A stretch of 64,000 nucleotides of DNA from Corynebacterium meridianum (GCF_016342265.1 NZ_JAEIOS010000011.1:310001-374000), one strand, 5' to 3'; numbered from the stretch's first letter, positions 37,416-47,060 are shown. Notes: generated from the sequence alone by a model not told the origin. Program-made: numbers and translations.

Positions 37416-37581
37416 GATCCGGCTCGTTTCTCTTGGACGGGTTGACTGCGCCGGGAAAGAGGTCCGGTTCGGGTGACGCCACACGTCGAACCGTCATTCC
37501 AGGCATCACCACACCGTTTCTACCTGTCCGGACGAAACGGCGTGGAGATTTTCGGGGTTCCACTCCCCCGGAACCGGTGGA

Positions 37582-39150
37582 TCACTCGGCGACGGGATCC
37601 GGTTGGACGGCGAATTCCGCGAGTTCGGCGGCAACCGACTGCGGTAGCCGGACATCCACGAGAGCACCGCTCTCACCGTATGTCTCCGACAGTACGGTCC
37701 CGTGTTCATGCAGTCGGGCGACGATGTCACCCCGACTGAAGGGGATCTCGAGATGGACGTGGGCGTCGAGCGAGTTCAGGAACGCCTCGACCCGCTGTTC
37801 CAGCTCGGGTATCCCCTCGCCGGTCAACGCCGAGACGAAGACCACATCATCGATGGCGTGCCGGAGCTCCGCGAGGACCAGCGGGTCCGCGGCATCGATC
37901 TTGTTGACGACGATGAGTTCCGGCGGAGCCGGCACATCGAGTTCGCGGACGATGTCGGTGATCACCCCGTTCACGGCCTCGATCTGTTTGAGCGGGAACG
38001 GATCGGAACCGTCGACGACGTGCAGGACGAGATCCGCCTCCACGACCTCCTCGAGCGTGGAGCGGAAGGCCTCGACGAGCTGGGTCGGCAGGTGCCGGAC
38101 GAATCCGACGGTGTCGGTGAACACGACCGCCCGGCCGTCGGCGAGTTCCGCACGCCTCGTTGTGGGGTCCAGGGTCGCGAACAGGGCGTCCTCCACGAGA
38201 ACGCCCGCGCCCGTCATCGCGTTGATCAGCGAGGACTTGCCGGCGTTGGTGTATCCGGCGATGGCGATCTGGGGGATGGTCGAGTTCCTGCGCTTGGCCC
38301 TCTTGACGTCCCGCGATGTCTTCATGCCGGAGAGCTCACGACGAAGCCTGGCCATGTCCTGGCGGAGCCGCCGACGATCGGCCTCGATCTTCGTCTCACC
38401 GGGTCCACGCAGTCCCACCCCGCCGTTGGAACCGGCGCGGCCACCGGCCTGCCGGGACAGTGCGGAGCCCCAGCCGCGTACCCGCGTGATCAGGTACTCC
38501 ATCTGCGCCAGGGAAACCTGCGCCTTGCCCTCCTTGGATTTCGCGTGCTGGGCGAAGATGTCCAGGATGAGCATGGTCCGGTCGATGACCTTGACATCGA
38601 GCGCCTTCTCGAGGGCGATGAGCTGTCCCGAGGACAGTTCACCGTCGCACACGACGGTGTCGGCTCCGGTGGCGGTCACGATCTCCTTGAGTTCCCGTAC
38701 CTTCCCGGAACCGATGTAGGTGCCGGCGTCCGGCCGATCCCGCTTCTGGTAGATCATCTCGACAACCTCGGAGCCCGCCGTTTCGGCGAGCGCCTTCAAC
38801 TCGGCCATCGTGGCCTCGATTTCCGCGGTCGTGCCCTCCGTCCAGACACCGGCGAGGACGACGCGCTCGAGCCGCAGCTTGCGGTACTCGACGTCGTAGC
38901 CGTCGGACTGCTCGGTGGTGTGGGTGTTGGCACCACGGGTCAATTTCCGGAGACTGGCGCGTGCCTCCAGATCGAGTTCACCGGTCGTCGGATCGTGCAC
39001 CTGATCGCCCGGTTCCGCGGCGGACGGAGCATGCCCGACGGCCTCGAGTTCATGCTCCGGGTTGGCGCGACCGGATTCCTCCGGGGCGTAGCCCGCGACA
39101 TGGTCCTTGAAGGCGGCGGCGAGCAGGTCATCGTTGTTTCTCTGAGTCAT
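37582..39150 (-). CDS. hflX: Ribosome-associated GTPase HflX
   Basis: 522 aa. The N-terminal HflX domain contains KRDRPDAGTYIGSGKVRELKE and the glycine-rich linker GGVGLRGPGETKIEADRR. G-domain: G1 GYTNAGKSSLINA, G3 DTVGF, G4 NKID. A rescue factor that splits stalled 70S ribosomes (E. coli HflX), also tied to antibiotic tolerance in actinobacteria. The ~90-residue N-terminal extension is polar. The ATG at 39148-39150 lies eight bases from CACAAT (minus strand, 39159-39164), so a leaderless start is likely; GTG 39168 is the longest alternative. Confidence 0.94.
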   Translation of the reverse strand: MTQRNNDDLLAAAFKDHVAGYAPEESGRANPEHELEAVGHAPSAAEPGDQVHDPTTGELDLEARASLRKLTRGANTHTTEQSDGYDVEYRKLRLERVVLAGVWTEGTTAEIEATMAELKALAETAGSEVVEMIYQKRDRPDAGTYIGSGKVRELKEIVTATGADTVVCDGELSSGQLIALEKALDVKVIDRTMLILDIFAQHAKSKEGKAQVSLAQMEYLITRVRGWGSALSRQAGGRAGSNGGVGLRGPGETKIEADRRRLRQDMARLRRELSGMKTSRDVKRAKRRNSTIPQIAIAGYTNAGKSSLINAMTGAGVLVEDALFATLDPTTRRAELADGRAVVFTDTVGFVRHLPTQLVEAFRSTLEEVVEADLVLHVVDGSDPFPLKQIEAVNGVITDIVRELDVPAPPELIVVNKIDAADPLVLAELRHAIDDVVFVSALTGEGIPELEQRVEAFLNSLDAHVHLEIPFSRGDIVARLHEHGTVLSETYGESGALVDVRLPQSVAAELAEFAVQPDPVAE

Positions 39151-39281
39151 TGTCATCCATTGTGGCACAAACCATCCCAGGGCAGGTGTCGCGTCGATTC
39201 AGGGGGCGCCGGCACAGATGACACCCGAACAGGTCTCCGCGGCTGTGGGTCCCCGACGCGACCGAACGGAACATCAGCACC

Positions 39282-39287
39282 TAGAAT
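39282..39287 (+). promoter_or_regulatory. Leaderless -10 TAGAAT of the Cys-tailed protein gene
   Basis: TAGAAT, seven bases before ATG 39295. No Shine-Dalgarno. It lies back to back with the hflX promoter (CACAAT, 39159-39164). Confidence 0.6.
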
Positions 39288-39294
39288 CGGTGAC

Positions 39295-40041
39295 ATGAGT
39301 GAAGATCTCGCAAGCATCGGCCTCCGCTACGACCGTTGGCAGGACGCCGTGGAAGCCGCCATCGCATCTGGTCAACTCTCCGTGACAGGTGAGGTCCGCG
39401 GCGGGCAGCTGATCCAGTTCGCCGACCCTTCGGGGGCCTGCATCAACATTCTCGCGGTGGAACCCTTCGCCACCTGGGCCGGGTTCGAGTCCACCACCGA
39501 CGCTCTCGGGCACGTCAACATGATCACCGATGTGCTGGCGTTCTGTGACGTCGTGACCGGGGATGGCGAGCAGATCGCCTCCATCACCGCGAACCTCGCG
39601 CAGGGTCCGCTCCTCGTTGACGAGAATGCCCAGCAGTGGCAGCAGCTCGCCATCACCGCCCTTGGTGTGGACACCACCGTGTACCCCTCCGCAGAGGAAT
39701 TCACCGCGGAGAAGGGCGGCGAGGTCGGGATGCTGGTCAGTCACGGAGCTGCGGTGGTCCTCGCCGGGGACGGATCGCGCGTCCCCGACGCCGGTGCGAC
39801 GCTCACCGCTGAAGTCCGATCCGCCGAGTACCGGACGACGGCACTCTCCGGCCAGCGGTTCATCCACTGTGCCATCGAGGCACCGTTCCCGATGGACCTC
39901 TGTCTCCCCGATTCACCACAGCTCCCTGAACGTGGTTCGGTCGTCGCCGGTACCGTCATGCTGACCGCTGCGGTCAAGATGCCCGCCGGCTGCGGTTCCG
40001 GGGGTGGCGGCTGTGGTTGCGGATCCGGCGGATGCGGGTAA
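39295..40041 (+). CDS. Conserved hypothetical protein with Cys/Gly-rich C-terminal tail
   Basis: 248 aa, soluble. No motif I recognise in the first ~230 residues, which look like a compact alpha/beta protein. The last 16 residues are almost only Gly, Ser and Cys, with five Cys (CGSGGGGCGCGSGGCG), a candidate metal-binding tail. Orthologues sit beside hflX in corynebacteria. ATG 39295 is set by TAGAAT at leaderless distance. Two membrane-protein genes follow on the same strand. Confidence 0.75.
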   Translation: MSEDLASIGLRYDRWQDAVEAAIASGQLSVTGEVRGGQLIQFADPSGACINILAVEPFATWAGFESTTDALGHVNMITDVLAFCDVVTGDGEQIASITANLAQGPLLVDENAQQWQQLAITALGVDTTVYPSAEEFTAEKGGEVGMLVSHGAAVVLAGDGSRVPDAGATLTAEVRSAEYRTTALSGQRFIHCAIEAPFPMDLCLPDSPQLPERGSVVAGTVMLTAAVKMPAGCGSGGGGCGCGSGGCG

Positions 40042-40112
40042 CACCGCTACCCGGACGAGCACGGACGGCGGTTTCACCGTCACTCTCCCGAACAGTGAGG
40101 ATGTGAGCGACC

Positions 40113-40652
40113 ATGGACGATGATGCACTTCCGGAACGGACCGGCAGCGGCAGTCCCGTCTCCCCGTGGCCACTCGTGGCCACGGGCCTACTCTGCATGG
40201 TCCTCACCGCATGGCTGAAACTCGAGGGCATCATTCTCGGAGCACTGATCATGTCCATGGCCTACTTCGTGCTCCGTCACAGACCGGACGGTGCGGAGGC
40301 CGAATCACTCGCCACATCGATCAGGTTATCCGCCGAAGACATCAGCGACGTCATCGATGAGTTCGAGAGATTCCGAAGCGGAACAGACCCGGATTCGGTC
40401 ACCGACCGTTCGCAGAAGCGGCCCGCGCTCGCGGACCCGGACTGCGCCCACCCGGACATCGAGACCTTCTATTTCGAGTACGGCACCGCCTGTCGCTTCA
40501 TCGGCCGTCTCGACGAGCGGCTCACCGGTGATCTGAGCATCCCTCAGCTGGAGACCCTGCTCGGGGTCACCGACAGGAGGGCGCTCGATCTCCGGGACGC
40601 CTGGGCACGGGCCCGCCGAACGGCTCTCCGACTCGGCGTCGACTACGACTGA
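40113..40652 (+). CDS. Hypothetical membrane protein, two N-terminal spans
   Basis: 179 aa. Two adjacent hydrophobic segments (~20-35 and ~39-54; WPLVATGLLCMVLTAWL and GIILGALIMSMAYFVL), then a ~120-residue cytosolic domain that ends in a conserved-looking helical block (LETLLGVTDRRALDLRDAWARAR). Not recognised as a named family. ATG with GTGAGGATGTGAG upstream (weak RBS). Confidence 0.65.
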   Translation: MDDDALPERTGSGSPVSPWPLVATGLLCMVLTAWLKLEGIILGALIMSMAYFVLRHRPDGAEAESLATSIRLSAEDISDVIDEFERFRSGTDPDSVTDRSQKRPALADPDCAHPDIETFYFEYGTACRFIGRLDERLTGDLSIPQLETLLGVTDRRALDLRDAWARARRTALRLGVDYD

Positions 40653-40667
40653 TCCCGCAACGACCCC

Positions 40668-40673
40668 TAGGAT
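40668..40673 (+). promoter_or_regulatory. Leaderless -10 TAGGAT of the 134-aa membrane protein gene
   Basis: TAGGAT seven bases before ATG 40681. It fixes the start three codons after the first in-frame ATG (40672), which overlaps the hexamer. Confidence 0.55.
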
Positions 40674-40680
40674 GACCATC

Positions 40681-41085
40681 ATGTCCGATCCCGTTTATCC
40701 ACGTCCGCACACCGCCCCCGGGTCCGAGCCAGCCCGAGGCTCAACCCCCGAGGCCCTCGCCCACATTCCGGACGGCAACGGTGTCGCGATCTTCGCCCTG
40801 TGCGTTGCGGGGCTTCTGGGCGTGGGTTTCCCGCTCTACCAGGAGCATCCGCTCCTCCAGTGGATCCTGTTCAGCCTGTCGGCACTGCTGGGGCTGCTCG
40901 CGGTACGGAGGGCACTGCAGATACCCCGCGGCCAGCACGGCCGCAGACTCGTGATGTCGATCGCGGCTGTACTCATCTCACTGTTCATGCTGTGCTTCAC
41001 CATCTGGCTGGAGTTCTACGTCATCCGGGGCGGCAACCCGATCCCGGGGCTCGAGCAGTTCGTGACTGTGCCGGGGCAGGACTGA
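40681..41085 (+). CDS. Hypothetical membrane protein, DUF4190-like
   Basis: 134 aa. Polar Pro-rich N-terminus, then three hydrophobic segments (AIFALCVAGLLGVGFPL, LQWILFSLSALLGLLAV, MSIAAVLISLFMLCFTIWL). The layout resembles DUF4190-type small actinobacterial membrane proteins (a cytosolic Pro-rich head, then spans separated by RRALQIPRGQHGRRL), though the family call is tentative. It ends convergent with dapF. Function unknown. Confidence 0.6.
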   Translation: MSDPVYPRPHTAPGSEPARGSTPEALAHIPDGNGVAIFALCVAGLLGVGFPLYQEHPLLQWILFSLSALLGLLAVRRALQIPRGQHGRRLVMSIAAVLISLFMLCFTIWLEFYVIRGGNPIPGLEQFVTVPGQD

Positions 41086-41114
41086 ATCCCGGAGCACCCG
41101 GCCCGCAGAGGGGA

Positions 41115-42014
41115 CTAGCCCACCGACCTGTCGGCGAGGAGCGCGTCGCCGTCGATGGTCCCTTCAGCGACGATCAACGACGGCCCGGTCAGGGTCGCCC
41201 CGTCCTCCCGGATGACCACGGTGAGTTCCCCACCCGGTACGACGACGGTGACCTCGCCGGTGACCTCCCCCGCGTCCGCGAGCGCAGCGACGGCGGCAGC
41301 CACCGTTCCCGTACCGCAGGAGAGTGTCTCACCTGCGCCACGTTCGTGGACCCGCATGTGGACGCGACCGTCGACGAGCTCAGTGAGGATCTCGATGTTC
41401 GCCCCCTCCGGGAAGAACTCGGGGTCGAGGGTGAAGAGCCGGTCCACCGGGAGTTCCGCCAGTTCCCCCGCTGAAAGCCCCGGAAGGACGCACGCGAGAT
41501 GGGGGTTGCCCATGTCGACACCGATGCCTGCGAAGCGCTGGTCCGATACCGCGCACGTACTCACCCCCGTCACCTCCGGCAGCCCCATCTCGACGGTGAT
41601 CTCCGCGGAGGTGCCGACGCAGTCGTTGATCCGGACCGTCCTGAGTCCGGCTCGGGTGCCGACACGTACGGTGTCGGAGTCGGTGGCCCCGCTCGAGCGG
41701 AGCCAGTGCGCGAAGACCCGCACTCCGTTGCCGCACATCTCCGCTGTTGTTCCGTCCGCGTTCCGGTAGTCCATGAACCAGTCCCCGGCGGCGACCCCGC
41801 CCGGCAGCTCCCGCAGCGCTCCGGAGGCCACAAGGTCCCCGGCCCTGCAGACCCGCAGAACACCGTCCGCGCCGATACCCCGGTGCCGGTCACAGAGCGC
41901 GCGGATGAGGTCCGGTGAGAGGTCGATCCGGGCCTCGGGATCGGGGAGGATGATGAAGTCGTTGCCCGTCCCGTGGCCTTTCGCGAAGATGAGCTGTCGT
42001 CGCTGGTTCGTCAT
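41115..42014 (-). CDS. dapF: Diaminopimelate epimerase
   Basis: 299 aa. Converts LL- to meso-diaminopimelate for lysine and peptidoglycan. Both catalytic cysteines are present: Cys94 (AEMCGNGVR) and Cys233 (ETLSCGTGT). The N-terminal FAKGHGTGNDFI and the duplicated fold match the family. ATG start. It lies three bases after the miaA stop, so it belongs to the same operon as miaA and the gene upstream of it. Confidence 0.96.
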   Translation of the reverse strand: MTNQRRQLIFAKGHGTGNDFIILPDPEARIDLSPDLIRALCDRHRGIGADGVLRVCRAGDLVASGALRELPGGVAAGDWFMDYRNADGTTAEMCGNGVRVFAHWLRSSGATDSDTVRVGTRAGLRTVRINDCVGTSAEITVEMGLPEVTGVSTCAVSDQRFAGIGVDMGNPHLACVLPGLSAGELAELPVDRLFTLDPEFFPEGANIEILTELVDGRVHMRVHERGAGETLSCGTGTVAAAVAALADAGEVTGEVTVVVPGGELTVVIREDGATLTGPSLIVAEGTIDGDALLADRSVG

Positions 42015-42017
42015 GGC

Positions 42018-42926
42018 TCAAGAGTCTAGCGATTCGAGTGCACGGGCCACCGTGTCCCCCTTCGCGTCCAGCCAGATGGTTCGTGGATCTCGACGGAACC
42101 AGCTCCGCTGCCGTCGCACGTAGCGTCTGGTGGCGGTGATCGTCCGTTCGACCATCTCCTCGGACGTGAGCTCTCCCCGGAGGTGGGCGAACACCTGTGC
42201 GTAGCCGATCGCCCGCCCTGCCGTGGACCGGGCGACGAGTCCCGACTCCCGCAGTCGCTCGACCTCGTCGACGAGGCCCCCGTCGAACATGTCGCGTGTC
42301 CGCACCTCGATCCGTGGGTTCAACCAGTCCGGTTCCGTCGCCAGGCCCAGGATTCTCGTCCCCCAACGGGGTGGGGCGTCGATCGGCGGTTGGGAGGCGG
42401 CGAACGGGCGCCCCGTCAGTTCGATGACCTCGAGCGCCCGCACCGTCCGGCGCGGATCGTTGGTCTCGATCACGGAGGCCGCAGCGGGGTCCACCGCCGC
42501 GAGTTCAGCGTGCAGCGCCGTGACACCGATCTCATCGAGTCGTCGCCGGTACCTTTCGCGGACCGCCTGGTCCGTGGGCGGAAAACTCCAGTCGTCGACG
42601 AGAGCCTGGACATAGAGCATCGACCCCCCGACGAGAACAGGGGTCTTCCCCCGAGCGAGGATCCCCTCGACATCGGCGATCGCCTCCCGCTGATAGCGGG
42701 CCACGCTGGCACTCTCGGTCACGTCCATGACGTCGATCTGGTGATGCGCGATCCCTTCCCTGTCCGGGACCGGGAGTTTGGCCGTGCCGATGTCCATCCC
42801 CCGGTAAAGCTGCATCGAATCGACATTCACCACCTCGCCGTCCAACGCGTGGGCCAGAGCCAGTCCGAGGGCCGATTTTCCCGAGGCGGTGGGTCCCACG
42901 ACGGCGACCGGTTTCCGGGCGGTCAT
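42018..42926 (-). CDS. miaA: tRNA dimethylallyltransferase
   Basis: 302 aa. Adds the dimethylallyl group to A37 of UNN-reading tRNAs; MiaB (encoded at 47-48.7 kb) then methylthiolates it. P-loop GPTASGKS (11-18), [18 protein letters not shown], and the [11 protein letters not shown] block. The ATG at 42924-42926 has GGGAGG seven bases upstream. It overlaps the upstream 211-aa gene by ATGA. The longer frame to 43112 is rejected. Confidence 0.95.
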   Translation of the reverse strand: MTARKPVAVVGPTASGKSALGLALAHALDGEVVNVDSMQLYRGMDIGTAKLPVPDREGIAHHQIDVMDVTESASVARYQREAIADVEGILARGKTPVLVGGSMLYVQALVDDWSFPPTDQAVRERYRRRLDEIGVTALHAELAAVDPAAASVIETNDPRRTVRALEVIELTGRPFAASQPPIDAPPRWGTRILGLATEPDWLNPRIEVRTRDMFDGGLVDEVERLRESGLVARSTAGRAIGYAQVFAHLRGELTSEEMVERTITATRRYVRRQRSWFRRDPRTIWLDAKGDTVARALESLDS

Positions 42927-43558
42927 ACGCCGACCTCCCATTCCGCGACGTAACGCCCGACCCCGGACGTCACGTCCGCCGCGATGAGCTCTGCCCGGGC
43001 CGGACGGATACCGGCGAGTTCGAGCCAGAGATCCGGTTCGAGGACCCCGGCCGTCCGCAACGAGTCCGGATTCTTTCCCGGTGGTCGATTTCCGGCGAGG
43101 AGTGCCCGGCACCAGGCGTCGACCGAATCCGCGCCGTCGATCAGCGCCAACGGCGCCCGCCCGGTGAGACCGGCGGATCCGTCGAGTGCGACGAGGGTGA
43201 GAACCCCGGGTGCCGGTTCGCCGAGTTTCCCCCGGACATCGACGATCCGTTCCGCGCCCGCCGGTCCGAGCAGAAACCGCTGAACCAGCTCCGGGAGATG
43301 GTGTCCCTCACCGACGTTCACCGTGGCATCCCCCCATCCGGCGAAAGATCCCCGGTGGCCGGTCCGCCATCGGGGATCCCGGGAACCGACGAGATGCACG
43401 GGAAGATTCCGGTGCCGGGAGAGAGTCCGCTCGACCGCGGCCCGCAGGTGGACTCCGGCGGGGTCGGCGTCACGGGACAGAACGAGAGCCGGGCTGGCGG
43501 GCACGACGATCAGGGGGCGGTACCGCGATCCGGCATCGGAGGCTGCTGTTTCGGTCAC
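42923..43558 (-). CDS. Actinobacterial conserved protein of the miaA-dapF operon
   Basis: 211 aa, soluble. No catalytic motif I can name with confidence. Orthologues occupy the same place beside miaA in mycobacteria (Rv2728c-like, from memory). It overlaps miaA by four bases, so it is co-translated with it. Conserved-looking blocks: [12 protein letters not shown] at the N-terminus and [21 protein letters not shown] distant relation to LigB-type dioxygenases has been suggested for such proteins, but metal ligands are not evident. Confidence 0.7.
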   Translation of the reverse strand: MTETAASDAGSRYRPLIVVPASPALVLSRDADPAGVHLRAAVERTLSRHRNLPVHLVGSRDPRWRTGHRGSFAGWGDATVNVGEGHHLPELVQRFLLGPAGAERIVDVRGKLGEPAPGVLTLVALDGSAGLTGRAPLALIDGADSVDAWCRALLAGNRPPGKNPDSLRTAGVLEPDLWLELAGIRPARAELIAADVTSGVGRYVAEWEVGV

Positions 43559-43642
43559 GGGACCAGACTAAACCACGGGTTCCGCGGGCTCCCGACCACA
43601 GCAATCGTCACGCTTATCTTCACGCTGCTAACCCGCGGGCTG

Positions 43643-43648
43643 TATTCT
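43643..43648 (+). promoter_or_regulatory. Candidate -10 TATTCT of the DUF349 gene
   Basis: GCTGTATTCTCGG: TATTCT preceded by TG-like context, about 85 bases before ATG 43734. This gene, unlike many neighbours, has a leader and an RBS (AAGGACG). Confidence 0.45.
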
Positions 43649-43733
43649 CGGTTGGAAGGTACCTTTATCTCTGGTACTCCCACCTTTCACGGCTGCCGTG
43701 TCGCGCGGCGATGATTCCCTAAGGACGTTGACC

Positions 43734-45056
43734 ATGAGCACGAACTCCACTCCAAAGCCCGTCCCCCGACCGGGCCCCCGGCCCGGCGCCATGCCCGCGG
43801 TCCGGTCCCAGAAGCCGGCCGCGCCTTTGATCTCGCGGAGCGATCCGAGCAAGTGGGGTCGGGTCGATGAGAGTGGAAACGTGTACGTCACCACCGGTGA
43901 AGGTGAACGCCTCGTCGGGTCCTGGCAGGCGGGAACCCCGGAGGAGGGACTCGCCCACTACGGCGTCCGGTTCGACGATCTGGCCACCGAGGTGGAGCTG
44001 CTCGAGACCCGTCTGAAGGCTCACCCGGATGAGGCCCAGAACATCCGGGATACGGCGGTGCAGCTCCGGGAAGGACTGCCGACCGCGACGGTCGTCGGCG
44101 ATCTCGATGGACTCGATCGCCGACTCGGTGAGATCATCCGGGAGTCCGAGGAAGCCGGCGAGCGGGCGAAGGCCGAGAAGGAACAGCGCCGCGCAGAAGC
44201 GATCTCACGCAAGGAGGAGCTCGCCACCGAAGCGGAGGACATCGGGGAGAACTCGACGGAGTGGAAGGCCGCCGGGGACCGGCTCCGGGACATTCTCACC
44301 GAATGGAAGTCGATCCGGGGCATCGACCGGAAGACCGATGACGCTCTCTGGAAGCGGTACTCCCGCGCCCGAGACGCCTTCAACCGCCGCCGGGGTTCCC
44401 ATTTCGCCGAACTCGACCGTGGTCGGGCCGCGGCCCGACGCGCGAAGGAGGCACTCGTCGAGCGCGCGGAGGCGCTCAAGGATTCGACGGACTGGAATGA
44501 GACGGCCCGCGCCTTCCGCGATCTCATGACCGAATGGAAGGCCGCCGGGCGCGCACCCCGCGACGTCGATGACAAGCTCTGGGCCGCGTTCAAGGCCGCA
44601 CAGGACCATTTCTTCGAGGCGCGGAACGCCCTCAACGAGGAACGGGACCGTGAGTTCGAGGAGAACGCCTCCCGCAAGGATGCTCTGCTCTCCGAGTACG
44701 ACCCCCAGATCCAGCCGGACCGGGATCTCGAGGGTGCGCGTGCGAAACTGCGCGAACTCCAGGAGAAGTGGGAGGAGATCGGCTTCGTCCCGCGTGGACG
44801 CATCCGCGAGTTCGAGGACAAGATCGGGGCCGTCGAACGGCGGGTCTCGGACGCGGCGGATGATCGGTGGCGCCGTACGGACCCGGCGGCTCAGGCCCGT
44901 GCGGCACAGTTCGAGGAGAAGGTGCGCGACTTCACCGTCCAGGCGGAGACCGCGGAGGCCCGCGGCGACGCGAAGAAGGCGGAGAAGCTCCGGGCCCAGG
45001 CCGCGCAGTGGTCCGAATGGGCCGCGGCTGCCAGAGCGGCGATCGAGGAACGCTAG
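43734..45056 (+). CDS. DUF349 repeat protein
   Basis: 440 aa. After a Pro-rich head and a short beta region, three DUF349 repeats can be read by their WK/W signatures: WKAAGDRLRDILTEWKSI, WNETARAFRDLMTEWKAAG and LEGARAKLRELQEKWEEIG, all in charged coiled-coil helices. The C-terminus is a further Ala/Glu-rich coil. DUF349 proteins are cytosolic and of unknown function; orthologues are conserved in actinobacteria near miaB. ATG 43734 with AAGGACG upstream; an in-frame start at 43698 has none. Confidence 0.87.
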   Translation: MSTNSTPKPVPRPGPRPGAMPAVRSQKPAAPLISRSDPSKWGRVDESGNVYVTTGEGERLVGSWQAGTPEEGLAHYGVRFDDLATEVELLETRLKAHPDEAQNIRDTAVQLREGLPTATVVGDLDGLDRRLGEIIRESEEAGERAKAEKEQRRAEAISRKEELATEAEDIGENSTEWKAAGDRLRDILTEWKSIRGIDRKTDDALWKRYSRARDAFNRRRGSHFAELDRGRAAARRAKEALVERAEALKDSTDWNETARAFRDLMTEWKAAGRAPRDVDDKLWAAFKAAQDHFFEARNALNEERDREFEENASRKDALLSEYDPQIQPDRDLEGARAKLRELQEKWEEIGFVPRGRIREFEDKIGAVERRVSDAADDRWRRTDPAAQARAAQFEEKVRDFTVQAETAEARGDAKKAEKLRAQAAQWSEWAAAARAAIEER

Positions 45057-45089
45057 ACACGGGACACCCCGGGGCGCGTGGAGGGACGA

Positions 45090-45095
45090 TAGACT
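45090..45095 (+). promoter_or_regulatory. Leaderless -10 TAGACT of the GNAT-like gene
   Basis: TAGACT eight bases before ATG 45104; no RBS. Confidence 0.5.
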
Positions 45096-45103
45096 GTCCT
45101 CCC

Positions 45104-46234
45104 ATGCGCCCCGTCCAATTCACCACTCCCCCACTCGGATCCTCCCCGGACGCCGCGGCGGATTCGGTCCGCAACTGGACACTGATGCTGGGTGTCCACG
45201 GACAACAGGTCACCGGGACCACCGACGCCTCCATATCGGTCGATTCGCTGCTGAACACGCTGTCTGGTGGCCCGGATGTCCGGGTGATCGGCCTAGCCGT
45301 CATCGACGATGACGACCCCGTGACAGCCCGGACCATCGCGACCGCCGACATATCCGATCTCGGGTACCCGCTGATCCCCTCCACCGGCGACGATCCCGCA
45401 CCCGTGGTTTACGCGTGGGCGTTGATCTCGGTTCCGCTCCGGGAGAACCGGTCCGTGTGCGGTGTGGAGATCACCCTCGACGTGCCGTTCCTGCCTCTGC
45501 CCGGTGAACGGGTGGGCGACGAGGGTGAGGCTGCGGTCGACGCGATCATCACCGAGATCGGGCGGATCTGCGGGGTTCTCGGCCGGGATGTGATCCAGAT
45601 ACGGCAGTTGACGGAAGCGGATCCTGCGGTCGACGATCCCCTGGATGTCCTCTACCGCGCCCGTGGATTCGTTCCCGTACTGGTCGAGGAGCAGGCTGCG
45701 GTTCCGGTCCCCCCGCGACCGCACCGATGCGACCTCCCGAGCGGGTATTCGACCCGGATCCTCACCGGCATGAATCCGGTGGATGCGGAACCGCGTGTCA
45801 CAGACGGTCTGTGCAGGTTGCTCGAGATGTTCTCCGCCGATCTGCCGCTGGAGGATCTCGTCTCTGGGCCACAGCGGTGGGACAGCGCCCGATTGGAGCG
45901 GGTCGACGCCGACACCCGTTGCACCGGGCGTGCGGTCGTCTGGGCGGTGGTCCTCGACGGATCCGGGACACCCGTGGCGGCATCCGCCCTATCGCGGGAT
46001 CCCGCGGACTCCCCCGATACAGCAGCGCAGATGATGACCGTGGTCCACCGCGACCTCCACGGTTCGGGCCTCGCCCGCGCGGTTAAGAACGCCCTGTTCG
46101 GGGCCGCCGGGGACATGGGGATCCGCCGCATCCACACATCCACAGCCACCGGCGCGTCGGCGATCCGTGCACTGAACGCGGAATGCGGCGCGGAGGTGCG
46201 GGCCCGCAACGTCTACTGGCAGAAACGCGCCTGA
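45104..46234 (+). CDS. GNAT-like acetyltransferase, two-domain
   Basis: 376 aa. The C-terminal half ends in a GNAT-like block: MMTVVHRDLHGSGLARAVKNALF (an acetyl-CoA-binding V-x-R-x-x-HxGxGLA loop) followed by IRRIHTSTATGASAIRALNAECG. The N-terminal half may be a degenerate second GNAT fold (ALISVPLRENRSVCGVEITLDVPFLP). This tandem layout resembles mycothiol synthase-type proteins, but residues beyond the loop are too divergent to assign. Substrate unknown. Leaderless start. Confidence 0.65.
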   Translation: MRPVQFTTPPLGSSPDAAADSVRNWTLMLGVHGQQVTGTTDASISVDSLLNTLSGGPDVRVIGLAVIDDDDPVTARTIATADISDLGYPLIPSTGDDPAPVVYAWALISVPLRENRSVCGVEITLDVPFLPLPGERVGDEGEAAVDAIITEIGRICGVLGRDVIQIRQLTEADPAVDDPLDVLYRARGFVPVLVEEQAAVPVPPRPHRCDLPSGYSTRILTGMNPVDAEPRVTDGLCRLLEMFSADLPLEDLVSGPQRWDSARLERVDADTRCTGRAVVWAVVLDGSGTPVAASALSRDPADSPDTAAQMMTVVHRDLHGSGLARAVKNALFGAAGDMGIRRIHTSTATGASAIRALNAECGAEVRARNVYWQKRA

Positions 46235-46250
46235 CCCCCGGGCCGGGGTC
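46233..46250. terminator. Small GC hairpin between convergent genes
   Basis: GACCCC/GGGGTC arms with a 6-base loop, overlapping the stop codon of the GNAT-like gene. No T tract. Confidence 0.35.
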
Positions 46251-46259
46251 CGGAGCGCG

Positions 46260-47060
46260 TCAGACGGTTCCCTCGACGGGCCCCTCCGGGCGATCCCGAC
46301 CCTCACGTCGGGCGCGGTCACGGTTCGCGCGACGACGCTGAGCCGCGCGCGAGCGTCGGTCATCGGCGTAGACGTCATGGCTGTCGCGGTCCACCTGTGC
46401 CGCGAGCAGCTCCTCCTGCATTTTGTGCACCGCGCTGTCCTGGGGCGCCTGCCTCCGGGCTTCGGCGAGCGCGCTCTGAAAGCTGGAGCGCCGGAGCACG
46501 ATGCGGGTCAGGGTCAACGCGACGACAGTCACGCTGACCGCACCGAGGATCAGACCGTACGACGGTCCGACACCGGGTTCGGTCGGCGGACGTGACTGAC
46601 GCATCCAGATGGCGAACAGCGAATAGAACATGGACGCACCGGAGCAGAACCAGGCCAGGTAGGCGATCAACGAGGACCGGGTGAAGATTGTCGCACCGGT
46701 GAGCAAGATGACACCGGTAACCCCGGTCCAGACGTAGATGCGTTCCGGCCAGGTGGTGACGAAAGCTCTCGCGGTGTCGGAGAAGAACAGCACGTCCAGT
46801 CCGAGAACCTGACCCGAGTGCGGCAGGAAGATCGACATGAAGAACCCGAGCATCCCGAGTCCGAGGAACACCTGCTGCGGGCCGAGATAAAGGGTCTGTG
46901 CCGCCCGCTTCTCGGCGTTCGGCAGATCGTCCATGTAGGGGGCGAGCTTCTCGGCCCGCAGACGTCGGCGCTTCTCGACCGCGGATTCTTCCGGGTCTCC
47001 GGCAACGGAGTGCTCCCGGGAGGGGTTGTTGTCACTCACGGCGTCGGGGTGCTCCTTCAT
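46260..47060 (-). CDS. Conserved four-span membrane protein beside miaB
   Basis: 266 aa. Charged N-terminus (~60 residues with RRRLRAEKLAPYMDDLPNAEKR), four hydrophobic segments between ~63 and ~190, and a very basic C-terminal tail (RRSRAAQRRRANRDRARREGR). Matches by layout and position the Rv2732c-type protein next to miaB in mycobacteria. Function unknown. The ATG lies 65 bases after the miaB stop on the same strand, so it is probably in the miaB operon. Confidence 0.75.
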   Translation of the reverse strand: MKEHPDAVSDNNPSREHSVAGDPEESAVEKRRRLRAEKLAPYMDDLPNAEKRAAQTLYLGPQQVFLGLGMLGFFMSIFLPHSGQVLGLDVLFFSDTARAFVTTWPERIYVWTGVTGVILLTGATIFTRSSLIAYLAWFCSGASMFYSLFAIWMRQSRPPTEPGVGPSYGLILGAVSVTVVALTLTRIVLRRSSFQSALAEARRQAPQDSAVHKMQEELLAAQVDRDSHDVYADDRRSRAAQRRRANRDRARREGRDRPEGPVEGTV

